Shown piece after piece: positions 44,934-53,613 of a DNA stretch of 64,000 bases. Source of the stretch: Bacteroidaceae bacterium (GTDB taxonomy: Bacteria > Bacteroidota > Bacteroidia > Bacteroidales > Bacteroidaceae); NCBI GenBank assembly GCA_017962495.1, contig JAGCVH010000043.1, positions 1-64,000 of the forward strand. Reading direction: 5' to 3'. The translations under genes were made by a program, and so were the position numbers. Each line of letters starts with the position of its first letter. The stretch's first letter is position 1. The notes under the pieces were generated by a model. That model was not told where the DNA came from. It searched no databases and was given only the letters and a program-made list of their open reading frames with translations.

Positions 44934-46177
44934 GGGTTTTGGTCCTTTTCTATGCGAGCAATTTCTTTCTTTATATCGCTTGGAAGTTCTTCCATAATAT
45001 GCTGATGACAAGCCATTTCAAGTGTGTACATTCGACCAATACAATAATTGCTGTGTTTGCATCCGCACCTATGGTGTGGGTCGTCTTTAAGACGATTCAC
45101 GAAGTCTGGTTCATTTAGCAAAGAACGTGCCATCTGCACCGCTTCAAAACCATGCGAAAGCACTTCGTTGATAACATCTCCAGCCACAAGTCCTCCTACA
45201 TAAATAAACTTCATATCGGGCATAGCCTCGCGGAATTTTAATGCATCTTCCAAGAAGAAAGCTTCTTTGTAGTCAACGGTAGGCGTGAGAAACTTCTTAA
45301 CGAAAGGTTTTCCTGCACGAATGCCATATTTAAGCCAGGCCTTATCCATATAGTGAGTCATCGTTTGCAAGGGCATTTCACCGCGCATGACATAAAGTGG
45401 AGTGGCACTTACAAGTCCTCCACTCAACACCAATGCATGAACACCCAATTCTTGCAGACGACGTGCTACGGGGATGCTGTGTTCCTCAAGCGAAATGCCA
45501 TGCTTAAGACCATCGCGCATATTCATCTTGCATACCACAGCCATATCGTCTTTTACCGCTTTCATCACTTCCTCGATGCACATCGTCATAAATCGCATTC
45601 TGTTTTCCAATGAACCTCCATATTCATCGCGACGATGATTGAAGTAAGGATTGAGGAATTGGTCGATAAGATATCCATGTCCACAGTGTATCTCTACCTC
45701 ATCGAAGCCTGCCTCGCGAGCAATATTAACGGCCTCGCCAAACTTCTTTGCCAAAATCGGGAGTTCCTCACGACGAAGGCCGCGAACGATAGTAGGACTA
45801 TATAGATTAAAACCATTGCATGCTCCCACCGGAATGCATCCACATATGTCCTTGTGGCTCATGTTTCCACAATGACCAAGCTGTATGCCTGCTGCAGCAC
45901 CTTCGCTATGAATACCGTCTGTAAGCTTTCGTAAGCCAGGAATAATCTCTCGCTTCATTACCAACTGACGATCAAAGCTTAATCCGCTCTCCGTTACAGC
46001 GGCATAGGCAATAGTGGTCAACCCTACTCCCCCTCGTGCTACACTTGTGTGATAATCGTATAACATTTGGCTTGGTTCGTGGCCAGGACACATGCTTTCG
46101 AAGGCGGCACTTCGTATAGTCCTATTTCGAAGTGTAAGTGGACCAATATGAGCCGGTTCAAATATCTTGTTCTCCAT
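44930..46177 (-). CDS. Old-Yellow-Enzyme-type flavin oxidoreductase
   Basis: The product is 415 aa. It is an FMN-binding TIM barrel of the NADH:flavin oxidoreductase family with 'FEPAHIGPLTLRNRTIRSA', 'GIQLGHCGNMSH', 'EIHCGHGYLIDQFLNPYFN' and 'RRDEYGGSLENR'. A C-terminal Cys set (C371, C373, C379, C390) resembles the Fe-S ligands of FadH/BaiCD, but the dehydrogenase domain of those larger enzymes is absent. Family members reduce activated C=C bonds; BaiCD/OsrB relatives act on 3-oxo-delta4 steroids. It sits between the 5-alpha-reductase homologue (12-base gap) and the SDR (overlap). Confidence 0.9.
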   Translation of the reverse strand: MENKIFEPAHIGPLTLRNRTIRSAAFESMCPGHEPSQMLYDYHTSVARGGVGLTTIAYAAVTESGLSFDRQLVMKREIIPGLRKLTDGIHSEGAAAGIQLGHCGNMSHKDICGCIPVGACNGFNLYSPTIVRGLRREELPILAKKFGEAVNIAREAGFDEVEIHCGHGYLIDQFLNPYFNHRRDEYGGSLENRMRFMTMCIEEVMKAVKDDMAVVCKMNMRDGLKHGISLEEHSIPVARRLQELGVHALVLSGGLVSATPLYVMRGEMPLQTMTHYMDKAWLKYGIRAGKPFVKKFLTPTVDYKEAFFLEDALKFREAMPDMKFIYVGGLVAGDVINEVLSHGFEAVQMARSLLNEPDFVNRLKDDPHHRCGCKHSNYCIGRMYTLEMACHQHIMEELPSDIKKEIARIEKDQNP

Positions 46178-46189
46178 TAGATGATTGTA

Positions 46190-46957
46190 TTAATAAATGT
46201 AGGGGAATATACGTTTGCGCTTTCCCACGGCATCATCTCCGAACTCTTGTCTATACCGCTTATTTATTGCGTGCGCGCGAGGAATCAAGTTTGCGGCAGT
46301 CCATATGGGGAATACCCATGCCACGAGTGTATTAGCAGCTAAAGCAAATCCCACCCACTCCATCAATTCACCCAGGTAGTTAGCACTGGTCACATAACGA
46401 TACATTCCTTTCTGAGGTAAGTAATGATGGGTATCGCCCGGTTTCCTTAGATTGCGTATTACATGGTCACTATGCCAGTTGATGGTGATGCCTACAAGGA
46501 ATAGCAAAATGCCAAGAACGGCATTCCATCGACATAGATATGAAACTCCTTCTGAGAAATCAGGATTGGGAAACCAATAAAGGCCTGCGCCTTGCATGAA
46601 TCCGTTTATCACATTGAATGTGATACCCATAAGCATAATGGCAACAGGCATTTGACTATGCCCGTTCATCATCCAAGGAAAGAGGAAACTACGCTGGAAG
46701 TAGTGTATCTCAAATAAAGAGAAAAGCACCAATTGTGGCAAATGCCATTGAAGCGGAGAACTAAACCAGATAAACCACATTATAAGGAACACTGGAGCCT
46801 CCATTAGCATCCATGCCCAACGATTATCGATGCTCCATCCCCATTGCTTGGAACGAAACTGCCCATACCCAGCATTAACGAAATAAAGGCTGACAAAGAC
46901 AACTACTGCCATTCCTAACATAAGCCATATCAGATGGTTTAGTATGTCTTGTGTCAT
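46190..46957 (-). CDS. Steroid 5-alpha-reductase (SRD5A) family membrane protein
   Basis: The product is 255 aa, nearly the length of human SRD5A1, with about six or seven membrane segments. The C-terminal signature is strongly kept: 'NLRKPGDT' at 169-176, 'YVTSANYLGELMEWVGFALA' at 188-209 with the NADPH-site Asn/Tyr/Gly/Glu, and an end like 'KRKRIFPYIY'. These segments match the eukaryotic 3-oxo-5-alpha-steroid 4-dehydrogenases closely, better than generic DUF1295 proteins. It should reduce the delta4 bond of 3-oxo steroids or bile acids in the membrane. It is in tandem with the flavin reductase and SDR, and 38 bases downstream of the PurF-like gene. Confidence 0.85.
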   Translation of the reverse strand: MTQDILNHLIWLMLGMAVVVFVSLYFVNAGYGQFRSKQWGWSIDNRWAWMLMEAPVFLIMWFIWFSSPLQWHLPQLVLFSLFEIHYFQRSFLFPWMMNGHSQMPVAIMLMGITFNVINGFMQGAGLYWFPNPDFSEGVSYLCRWNAVLGILLFLVGITINWHSDHVIRNLRKPGDTHHYLPQKGMYRYVTSANYLGELMEWVGFALAANTLVAWVFPIWTAANLIPRAHAINKRYRQEFGDDAVGKRKRIFPYIY

Positions 46958-46995
46958 ATCCTTACAGTATCAAAGGAGATAGGACTGGTTTTAAT

Positions 46996-48402
46996 CTAGA
47001 AATGCGATGTGCCGTCGAAACAATGCGTACAAACCTTTTCCTTTGGTAATCCGATGCTCCGTATGAGAATTTCAAGCGTATTGAATTTCAGTGAAGAGAG
47101 CCCTAATCGATTACCTATCTCCTCAACCATCTGGCGATATTTAGGCGAGTCGGTCTTGGCATACTCTTCTAGATTCTTATTGGGATCTCCTTCCAAATCA
47201 GCAATAACGCGTCGGGTTATAAGTTCGAGATCACTTTTGGATGCAGAGAAGTTGATAAACGGACATCCATATATTAGTGGCGGACAAGCAATACGCATGT
47301 GTACCTCTTTGGCACCAAGTTCGAACAAACCTCGAATGTTATCACGAAGCTGAGTTCCACGAACAATACTGTCGTCGCAGAATAGGCAACGCTTACCTAC
47401 TAGCATGTCGCGATTGGGGATAAGCTTCATCTTAGCCACAAGGTTTCGAGTCTCCTGTGTTGCAGGCATGAAGCTACGTGGCCATGTAGGAGTGTATTTG
47501 GAAATAGCTCTGCGGAAGGGAACTCCCAGGCCTTCGGCATAGCCAGTGGCCATACCTACGCCGCTGTCAGGTATTCCGCTTACACTATCCACCTGAACAT
47601 TATCCTCCTTGGCCATTTCCAAGCCACATTGGTGGCGCATATCTTCCACATTGCGTCCTTCGTAGGTGGATGTGGGGAAACCATAATATACCCATAGGAA
47701 TGAGCAAACTTGCATTTCTATTTCAGGCTTACGCATTTGTTCGACTCCATTGGGTGTCAAACGAACTACCTCGCCTGGTCCTATGAATCGTTCCACTTCA
47801 TAACCTAAGTTGGGGAACGCAGTACTCTCTGAAGAAGCAGCAAAAGCATCATCCTTGCGTCCAATAATGATTGGAGTTCTGCCCAGGCGATCGCGAGCAG
47901 CAATCAGTCCATCCTCTGTCAGGATGAGCATTGAGCATGACCCTACCACTTTATTGTACACATTCTCTATCCCGCTTACCCAATCTTTACCACGAGTAAT
48001 CAGGTGTGCTACAAGTTCAGTTTGATTTGTTCTACCAGATGACATCTCAGAGAAGTGTCCACCATCGTCGAGTAACTCATTGGCTATTTCTTCCAAATTA
48101 TTTATTTTCCCAACAGTAACGATGGCCATACGTCCCAGATGCGAACGCATGAGTATGGGTTGCGGTTCAGTGTCGGATATAACACCAATGCCGCTATTTC
48201 CTTCAAATTTATCTAATTCGTCCCCAAAACGAGAGCGAAAATAAGCATTCTCCAAATTGTGAATGCTACGAAAAAAACCTTTGCTAGCAGAGAAGGTGGC
48301 CAAACCACCGCGTTTTGTACCAAGATGTGAATTATAATCGGTGCCGTAGTACAGATCCATTATACACGGCTTAGTTGAGATGGTTCCGAAAAATCCTCCC
48401 AT
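46996..48402 (-). CDS. PurF paralogue lacking the catalytic N-terminal Cys
   Basis: The product is 468 aa. It has the domain order of amidophosphoribosyltransferase: an Ntn glutaminase-like half, then a phosphoribosyltransferase half with the PRPP loop 'CDDSIVRGTQ'. The Fe-S cluster Cys pattern of the B. subtilis type seems kept ('CSFLWVYYG', 'CPPLIYGCPF', 'CTHCFDG'). However, the chain begins MGGFFGTIS where active enzymes have Met-Cys-Gly, so glutamine hydrolysis should not work. Similar MGGFFG proteins occur across Bacteroidetes. It may use ammonia or have a regulatory role. Confidence 0.88.
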   Translation of the reverse strand: MGGFFGTISTKPCIMDLYYGTDYNSHLGTKRGGLATFSASKGFFRSIHNLENAYFRSRFGDELDKFEGNSGIGVISDTEPQPILMRSHLGRMAIVTVGKINNLEEIANELLDDGGHFSEMSSGRTNQTELVAHLITRGKDWVSGIENVYNKVVGSCSMLILTEDGLIAARDRLGRTPIIIGRKDDAFAASSESTAFPNLGYEVERFIGPGEVVRLTPNGVEQMRKPEIEMQVCSFLWVYYGFPTSTYEGRNVEDMRHQCGLEMAKEDNVQVDSVSGIPDSGVGMATGYAEGLGVPFRRAISKYTPTWPRSFMPATQETRNLVAKMKLIPNRDMLVGKRCLFCDDSIVRGTQLRDNIRGLFELGAKEVHMRIACPPLIYGCPFINFSASKSDLELITRRVIADLEGDPNKNLEEYAKTDSPKYRQMVEEIGNRLGLSSLKFNTLEILIRSIGLPKEKVCTHCFDGTSHF

Positions 48403-48428
48403 ATTATATCATTTTTGTTTTGAGAGCA

Positions 48429-48460
48429 CAAAGTTATAAAAAGTCTCGCATATATGCAAA
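48429..48460 (-). promoter_or_regulatory. Promoter of the PurF-like gene
   Basis: TTTG (48460-48457), 20 bases, TAACTTTG (48436-48429) on the minus strand. It may also serve the steroid-reductase genes downstream. Confidence 0.8.
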
Positions 48461-48488
48461 TTCGTCAAGTGCTTTTCTATCCTCGTTT

Positions 48489-48519
48489 TTTGCTATTCCC
48501 GAATATTTTTGTATCTTTG
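48489..48519 (+). promoter_or_regulatory. Promoter of guaA
   Basis: TTTG (48489-48492), 19 bases, TATCTTTG (48512-48519). Confidence 0.8.
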
Positions 48520-48553
48520 TCCCGAAATCAAAAATATACAAAAAACAATAGTC

Positions 48554-50080
48554 ATGCAGGAAAAGATAATTATTCTTGACTTTGGAAGCCAGACAACACA
48601 GCTAATAGCTCGACGCTTACGCGAGTTGGACACTTTTTGCGAGATTCTGCCTTACAATAAGTTTCCCGTAGGTGATGATAGTGTTATTGGGGTTATACTT
48701 GCTGGTTCGCCTTATAGTGTCTATGACCCAGAAGCCTTTAAGGTAGATTTGTCTCAATTCATGGGACGCATCCCAGTCTTGGGTATTTGCTATGGTGCTC
48801 AATTTATCAGTCACACATTAGGTGGTCGTGTTGAGCCCGCAAATAGTCGTGAGTATGGACGCGCCAATCTTGGATTCATTGATAGCGAAAGCCCTCTCTT
48901 CAAAGGCTTTGATTCGGGAAGCCAAGTGTGGATGAGCCATGGAGATACGATTACGGCTTTGCCTCAAGGGTATCATGCAATTGCCAGTACAGACAATGTT
49001 CATTATGCTGCTTATCAAGCGGACGAAATGCCTGTCTATGGCGTACAGTTCCATCCAGAGGTATCCCATTCGCTGCAAGGAACATTATTGTTGCGCAACT
49101 TCGTCGTTGATATCTGTGGCGGACATCAGGATTGGAGTCCTGCGAACTTCGTTGAAACAACAGTTGAAGAATTGCGTAAGCAGATAGGTAAAGACCGCGT
49201 GATATTAGGTCTTTCGGGTGGAGTGGACAGTAGCGTGTCCGCAGTCCTGCTTAATCGGGCGATTGGCCATCAGCTTACCTGCATCTTTGTGGATCATGGA
49301 ATGCTTCGAAAGGATGAATTCAAGAATGTGATGCGCGATTATGAAGGGCTCGGCTTGAATGTGATTGGGGTCGATGCTTCCGAAAAGTTTTTCCAAGACC
49401 TTGCAGGCGTAAAAGAGCCTGAGAAAAAACGCAAGATTATAGGTCGAGATTTCATTGAGGTATTTGATGCAGAAGCACGCAAGATTACTGATGCTCGCTG
49501 GCTTGCTCAAGGTACCATCTATCCCGACCGTATCGAAAGTTTGAATATTACAGGCAAGGTGATTAAGAGTCATCACAATGTAGGCGGACTTCCAGAGGAG
49601 ATGAACTTGCAGTTGTGTGAACCTTTGCGTTGGTTATTCAAGGATGAGGTTAGGCGTGTAGGTCGTCAGTTGGGAATGCCTGAACATCTTATTTCGAGAC
49701 ATCCTTTCCCTGGACCAGGCCTTGCTGTTCGTATCCTTGGCGACATCACTCGTGAGAAAGTGCGTGTGTTGCAGGAGGCTGATGACATCTTTATCCAGGG
49801 CCTGCGTCAATGGGGCCTTTATGATCAAGTTTGGCAAGCAGGGGCTATTTTGTTATCAGAGGTTAGAAGCGTGGGCGTTATGGGTGATGAACGCACATAT
49901 GAGAATCCAGTGGCCTTGCGAGCTGTAACAAGTAGTGATGCAATGACTGCCGACTGGGCGCACTTGCCTTATGATTTCCTTGCACAAGTGTCTAATGAGA
50001 TTATTAATAAGGTAAGAGGCGTCAATCGCGTTTGCTATGATATCTCATCAAAGCCACCAGCAACAATCGAGTGGGAATAG
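48554..50080 (+). CDS. guaA: GMP synthase (glutamine-hydrolysing)
   Basis: The product is 508 aa. It has a class I glutaminase with 'GICYGAQF' and '[10 protein letters not shown]', the ATP pyrophosphatase P-loop '[13 protein letters not shown]', and the dimerisation domain ending '[14 protein letters not shown]'. It converts XMP to GMP. I start at ATG 48554 ([11 protein letters not shown]); the longer frame runs into the promoter. It is divergent from the PurF-like gene, grouping purine genes. Confidence 0.97.
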   Translation: MQEKIIILDFGSQTTQLIARRLRELDTFCEILPYNKFPVGDDSVIGVILAGSPYSVYDPEAFKVDLSQFMGRIPVLGICYGAQFISHTLGGRVEPANSREYGRANLGFIDSESPLFKGFDSGSQVWMSHGDTITALPQGYHAIASTDNVHYAAYQADEMPVYGVQFHPEVSHSLQGTLLLRNFVVDICGGHQDWSPANFVETTVEELRKQIGKDRVILGLSGGVDSSVSAVLLNRAIGHQLTCIFVDHGMLRKDEFKNVMRDYEGLGLNVIGVDASEKFFQDLAGVKEPEKKRKIIGRDFIEVFDAEARKITDARWLAQGTIYPDRIESLNITGKVIKSHHNVGGLPEEMNLQLCEPLRWLFKDEVRRVGRQLGMPEHLISRHPFPGPGLAVRILGDITREKVRVLQEADDIFIQGLRQWGLYDQVWQAGAILLSEVRSVGVMGDERTYENPVALRAVTSSDAMTADWAHLPYDFLAQVSNEIINKVRGVNRVCYDISSKPPATIEWE

Positions 50081-50112
50081 AAGGAGTGAGGAAACGATGA
50101 AGTGATGAAGTG

Positions 50113-51660
50113 ATGGAACAACTGCAACAATTATATAAACAATATACGGGAAAGCTACCTGCTACCTGCCAACCTATAACAGGTAGTGGAAGCAATCGCG
50201 ATTACTATCGTTTAAGCGATGGTGAGGGACATTCTGTAATAGGTGTTATCGGCACTTCACGCGATGAGAATCATGCTTTCATCTATCTTGCCCGTCATTT
50301 TACCCGACGTCAATTGCCAGTACCCCAAGTGCTTGCCGTAAGTGACGATGGACTTCGTTATCTTCAAACCGACCTTGGGCAGACTTCGCTCTTCGATGCG
50401 TTGCGAAAAGGACGCGAAGCTGGGGGGCGTTATACGCAGAAAGAACGTGAACTGCTTCGTTGTACCATTGCTCAATTGCCTAATCTCCAGATACGTGGTG
50501 CGCGAGGACTCGACTTCTCACATTGTTATCCACAAGCAGAGATGGATAGGACAAATGTCTTGTTCGATCTCAATTACTTCAAATATTGTTTCCTTAAGCC
50601 TGTAAATATAGACTTTCATGAATTAAAGCTTGAGGCCTCTTTCCAACTTATGGCAAAGGACCTGACAGAGGGAGACGATGGTCTGGGTAACACGCCTTCA
50701 TTTCTCTATCGCGATTTCCAAGCGCGTAATGTCATGCTTGATTCCGAGGATCGTCCTTGGTTCATTGATTTCCAAGGAGGAAGGCGCGGACCTGTACAAT
50801 ATGATGTGGCTTCGTTCCTTTGGCAGGCTTCGGCTCAATATTCATCGGAATTAAGGCAAGAACTTATAGATGTATATATCCAGTCGCTTAAGCAATATAC
50901 AGAAGTTAATGAAGCGCGTTTCCGTGAGAAGTTGAATCTATTCGTTCTCTTCCGTCTGCTTCAGGTCCTTGGCGCATATGGTTTTAGGGGATACTTCGAA
51001 CGCAAGCGTCATTTCCTCGAAAGCATTCCGCCCGCCATGCGTAACCTCTCAGACCTTTTGTCGGAAGGCCTATGTCCTTATCCCTATCTGGCACAGGTTT
51101 TAGGTGAATTGGTCGCATTACCTCAGTTTGCACCAATTCCTGCCGAACCTGTTACACGTGCGGATGGTTACAAGACAACGGAGAACAATCCCTATAAGCC
51201 CCACCCTGCTGACGGACCGGCTACTTTCTCGAAATATGACGGAAAAGGACCTCTTCGCGTGCGCGTATATTCCTTTTCTTATCGTAAGGGCATACCCGAG
51301 GATGAGAGTGGAAATGGAGGTGGATATGTGTTTGATTGCCGTTCGACCCATAATCCTGGGCGATACGAACCATACAAGCAATTGACAGGACTTGATGAAC
51401 CTGTCATCCGTTTCCTTGAGGATGATGGGGAGATCTTGACCTTCCTCGAGAGTGTCTATCGACTTGCGGACGCTCATGTAAGACGTTATTTGCAACGAGG
51501 CTTTTCCGACCTTATGTTCTCATTCGGATGCACGGGTGGTCAGCATCGAAGCGTTTATTGTGCTCAACATCTCGCCCAACATCTTAATGAGACGTATGGT
51601 ATTCAGGTCGATATACATCATCGTGAACAAGATATTCATCAAATACTTGCAGCCCGATGA
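50113..51660 (+). CDS. AmgK-like sugar kinase fused to a RapZ C-terminal domain
   Basis: The product is 515 aa. Residues 1 to about 330 are an aminoglycoside-phosphotransferase-fold kinase with 'FLYRDFQARNVMLDSEDRPW' and 'FIDFQGGRRGP', as in AmgK (anomeric MurNAc/GlcNAc kinase). From about 375 on, the chain matches the RapZ C-terminal domain: 'SFSYRKGIPEDESGNGGGYV', 'DCRSTHNPGRY', 'GLDEPVIRFL' and 'FGCTGGQHRSVYCAQ'. In E. coli that domain binds glucosamine-6-phosphate and the sRNA GlmZ. The start follows a 9-bp repeat with several in-frame and out-of-frame ATGs. It overlaps the MurU-like gene by four bases. Confidence 0.87.
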   Translation: MEQLQQLYKQYTGKLPATCQPITGSGSNRDYYRLSDGEGHSVIGVIGTSRDENHAFIYLARHFTRRQLPVPQVLAVSDDGLRYLQTDLGQTSLFDALRKGREAGGRYTQKERELLRCTIAQLPNLQIRGARGLDFSHCYPQAEMDRTNVLFDLNYFKYCFLKPVNIDFHELKLEASFQLMAKDLTEGDDGLGNTPSFLYRDFQARNVMLDSEDRPWFIDFQGGRRGPVQYDVASFLWQASAQYSSELRQELIDVYIQSLKQYTEVNEARFREKLNLFVLFRLLQVLGAYGFRGYFERKRHFLESIPPAMRNLSDLLSEGLCPYPYLAQVLGELVALPQFAPIPAEPVTRADGYKTTENNPYKPHPADGPATFSKYDGKGPLRVRVYSFSYRKGIPEDESGNGGGYVFDCRSTHNPGRYEPYKQLTGLDEPVIRFLEDDGEILTFLESVYRLADAHVRRYLQRGFSDLMFSFGCTGGQHRSVYCAQHLAQHLNETYGIQVDIHHREQDIHQILAAR

Positions 51661-52391
51661 AGACTATGATATTTGCCGCAGGCCTTGGCACTCGCCTTCG
51701 TCCACTTACGGACACAATGCCGAAAGCCCTTGTCCCCATTGGAGGACACCCTTTGCTTGAGATTCTTCTTCGCAAGCTTGGCGAGAGTGGCTTCCGTGAT
51801 ATTGTCATCAACATTCACCATTTTGCCGACCAGATAGAAGAATGGGTCGAAGTCTTCCTATCTCAAAACCCAGAATTCACAGTTGCTCTTTCCGATGAAC
51901 GCGTTCAACTCCTTGAAACAGGAGGCGGTATTCGTCACGCCGCTCCCCTCTTTGGTGATGCCAAGCGCCTTCTCATTCACAATGTTGATATATTAAGCAA
52001 TTGCGATCTTTCTCAATTTATCAAAGAAGGAAGCGACCATGCTGCAACGTTGTTGGTTAGTCAAAGGAAGACACAAAGGTATTTACTTTTCGATGAGAGC
52101 AATCGACTTGTCGGTTGGACGAATCTTTCTACAGGTCAGGTTCGTTCTCCTTATGCCAATCTTGAGCCATCGCGTTGTCGAATGCTTGCCTTTGCTGGCA
52201 TTCATCATATGTCAACGTCCTTGTTGCCATTAATGAATGCTTGGCCCGAAAAGTTCTCAATCATTGATTTCTATCTTTCTATATGTGACCGTTATCCAAT
52301 CTTAGGATATGTGCAACCCGACCTGCGTCTTATGGATGTAGGAAAGATAGATTCTTTGGCTGAGGCCGAAAGGTTTGTGACTTCGTTATAG
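51657..52391 (+). CDS. MurU-like sugar-1-phosphate nucleotidyltransferase
   Basis: The product is 244 aa. It has the single nucleotidyltransferase domain 'MIFAAGLGTRLRPLTDTMPK' and 'INIHHFADQI'. MurU makes UDP-MurNAc from MurNAc-1-phosphate, the product of AmgK, in the peptidoglycan-recycling bypass. The ATGA overlap with the AmgK-like gene supports that pairing. Other sugars cannot be excluded. Confidence 0.83.
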   Translation: MKTMIFAAGLGTRLRPLTDTMPKALVPIGGHPLLEILLRKLGESGFRDIVINIHHFADQIEEWVEVFLSQNPEFTVALSDERVQLLETGGGIRHAAPLFGDAKRLLIHNVDILSNCDLSQFIKEGSDHAATLLVSQRKTQRYLLFDESNRLVGWTNLSTGQVRSPYANLEPSRCRMLAFAGIHHMSTSLLPLMNAWPEKFSIIDFYLSICDRYPILGYVQPDLRLMDVGKIDSLAEAERFVTSL

Positions 52392-52393
52392 GA

Positions 52394-53572
52394 TTACCCT
52401 TTCCAGATGCCTAATATCTTGCGTCTAAGAGCAATGATATTGAGCACGGAAACCAAGAGACAAAGCGAAATGCCAAGTATGATTGTTGGCAGATAACTTC
52501 CCGATGGCATCGTTGGGAACATACTCCAAAGCATCTTCATATAATGGCCTCTTAACCACCATAGCAAGGCAAGGGCAAGTAGAAGAACAAGTACGTTTAT
52601 TCCTACAGTTAATAACTGATACGGCAAACTAACTCGCGCAGGACTATAACCCAACAGAAGCAGGGTTTGAAGCTTGCGCGTATTCTTTTGCACGAGCAAG
52701 TATATGCTTAGCATAAGAATAAAGAAGGAAAGCAAAGTAATAAGCAATCCCACTGCCATAACAATACCGCTAACAATTTTGAGCACATATGTGGCCTTGC
52801 CTGCCTGAAGGCGATCGTCATCGACATCATAACCATGACTCTGAGCGAACTTAACTATGCGTTCGTCAGCAGTATTGCCTACCTCAAGGATAAGTCTCGT
52901 TGGGGAGGTATCGGCTTGAGGAGCAAATTGCTCGTTGCTCCAATCAATGAAGTCTTGTGGTACAAGTATGGTGTTGAGTCGAGTTGTGAACCCTACAACT
53001 CGTCCTTTCATTTGTTGCTCCTTGCCTTGCCCTCTAAGGACGAGCATTAACTCGAGCGTTGACACAAGACCCTCAGACAGACGAGGCAATGAACGACTTT
53101 GTGCGAAGCCAAAGTTATAAATGGCAAGATAGTTGCGCGGAAGTATGATTGGTACAAACAGGTCGCCTGGTGTATAATGCCATTCCTGGCTGTGAGTATC
53201 AACAAATTGGTCGGGTACAGATTCAAAATACATCTGAGTGCCGAAGGTCGCCATTCCCTGAATACCCATTGAACAGCTTACTTGATATTGGCTTGCAGTG
53301 AAGGCACCTACATTACGGGCAAAGGGTTGAGAGGACAATTCTTCGATTTCTTTTTCCGAGAATGTGGAGGCTGTCAGACCTGTCGTCGATATGCGCTTTG
53401 AAAGGATAATGTAGTCGTTGCTAATGAATCCGTCGTTCTGTGAAAATATGGGACGCACATCGTTGTAAAACTGCATAGCAAGTAAGACAACGAATACTCC
53501 AAGAAGGTTAGCAAGGAAGAATCCGAGCAGTTGCAAAGGCGATATATGCTGACGGAGGAGTTTCCAAATCAT
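52394..53572 (-). CDS. ABC transporter permease, FtsX/MacB-like
   Basis: The product is 392 aa. It has an N-terminal membrane segment (about 12-35), a periplasmic domain of about 220 residues and three C-terminal segments ('IVSGIVMAVGLLITLLSFFI', 'LLTVGINVLVLLLALALLW', 'YLPTIILGISLCLLVSVLNI'). This four-helix plan is that of FtsX/LolCE/MacB permeases, which usually work on the envelope rather than import solutes. It is downstream of its ATPase in the rsmE-DUF4836-ATPase-permease run. Confidence 0.85.
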   Translation of the reverse strand: MIWKLLRQHISPLQLLGFFLANLLGVFVVLLAMQFYNDVRPIFSQNDGFISNDYIILSKRISTTGLTASTFSEKEIEELSSQPFARNVGAFTASQYQVSCSMGIQGMATFGTQMYFESVPDQFVDTHSQEWHYTPGDLFVPIILPRNYLAIYNFGFAQSRSLPRLSEGLVSTLELMLVLRGQGKEQQMKGRVVGFTTRLNTILVPQDFIDWSNEQFAPQADTSPTRLILEVGNTADERIVKFAQSHGYDVDDDRLQAGKATYVLKIVSGIVMAVGLLITLLSFFILMLSIYLLVQKNTRKLQTLLLLGYSPARVSLPYQLLTVGINVLVLLLALALLWWLRGHYMKMLWSMFPTMPSGSYLPTIILGISLCLLVSVLNIIALRRKILGIWKG

Positions 53573-53613
53573 AAGGTCAATGTTTAACGCTTAATGTTTA
53601 TCGTTTAATGGAT

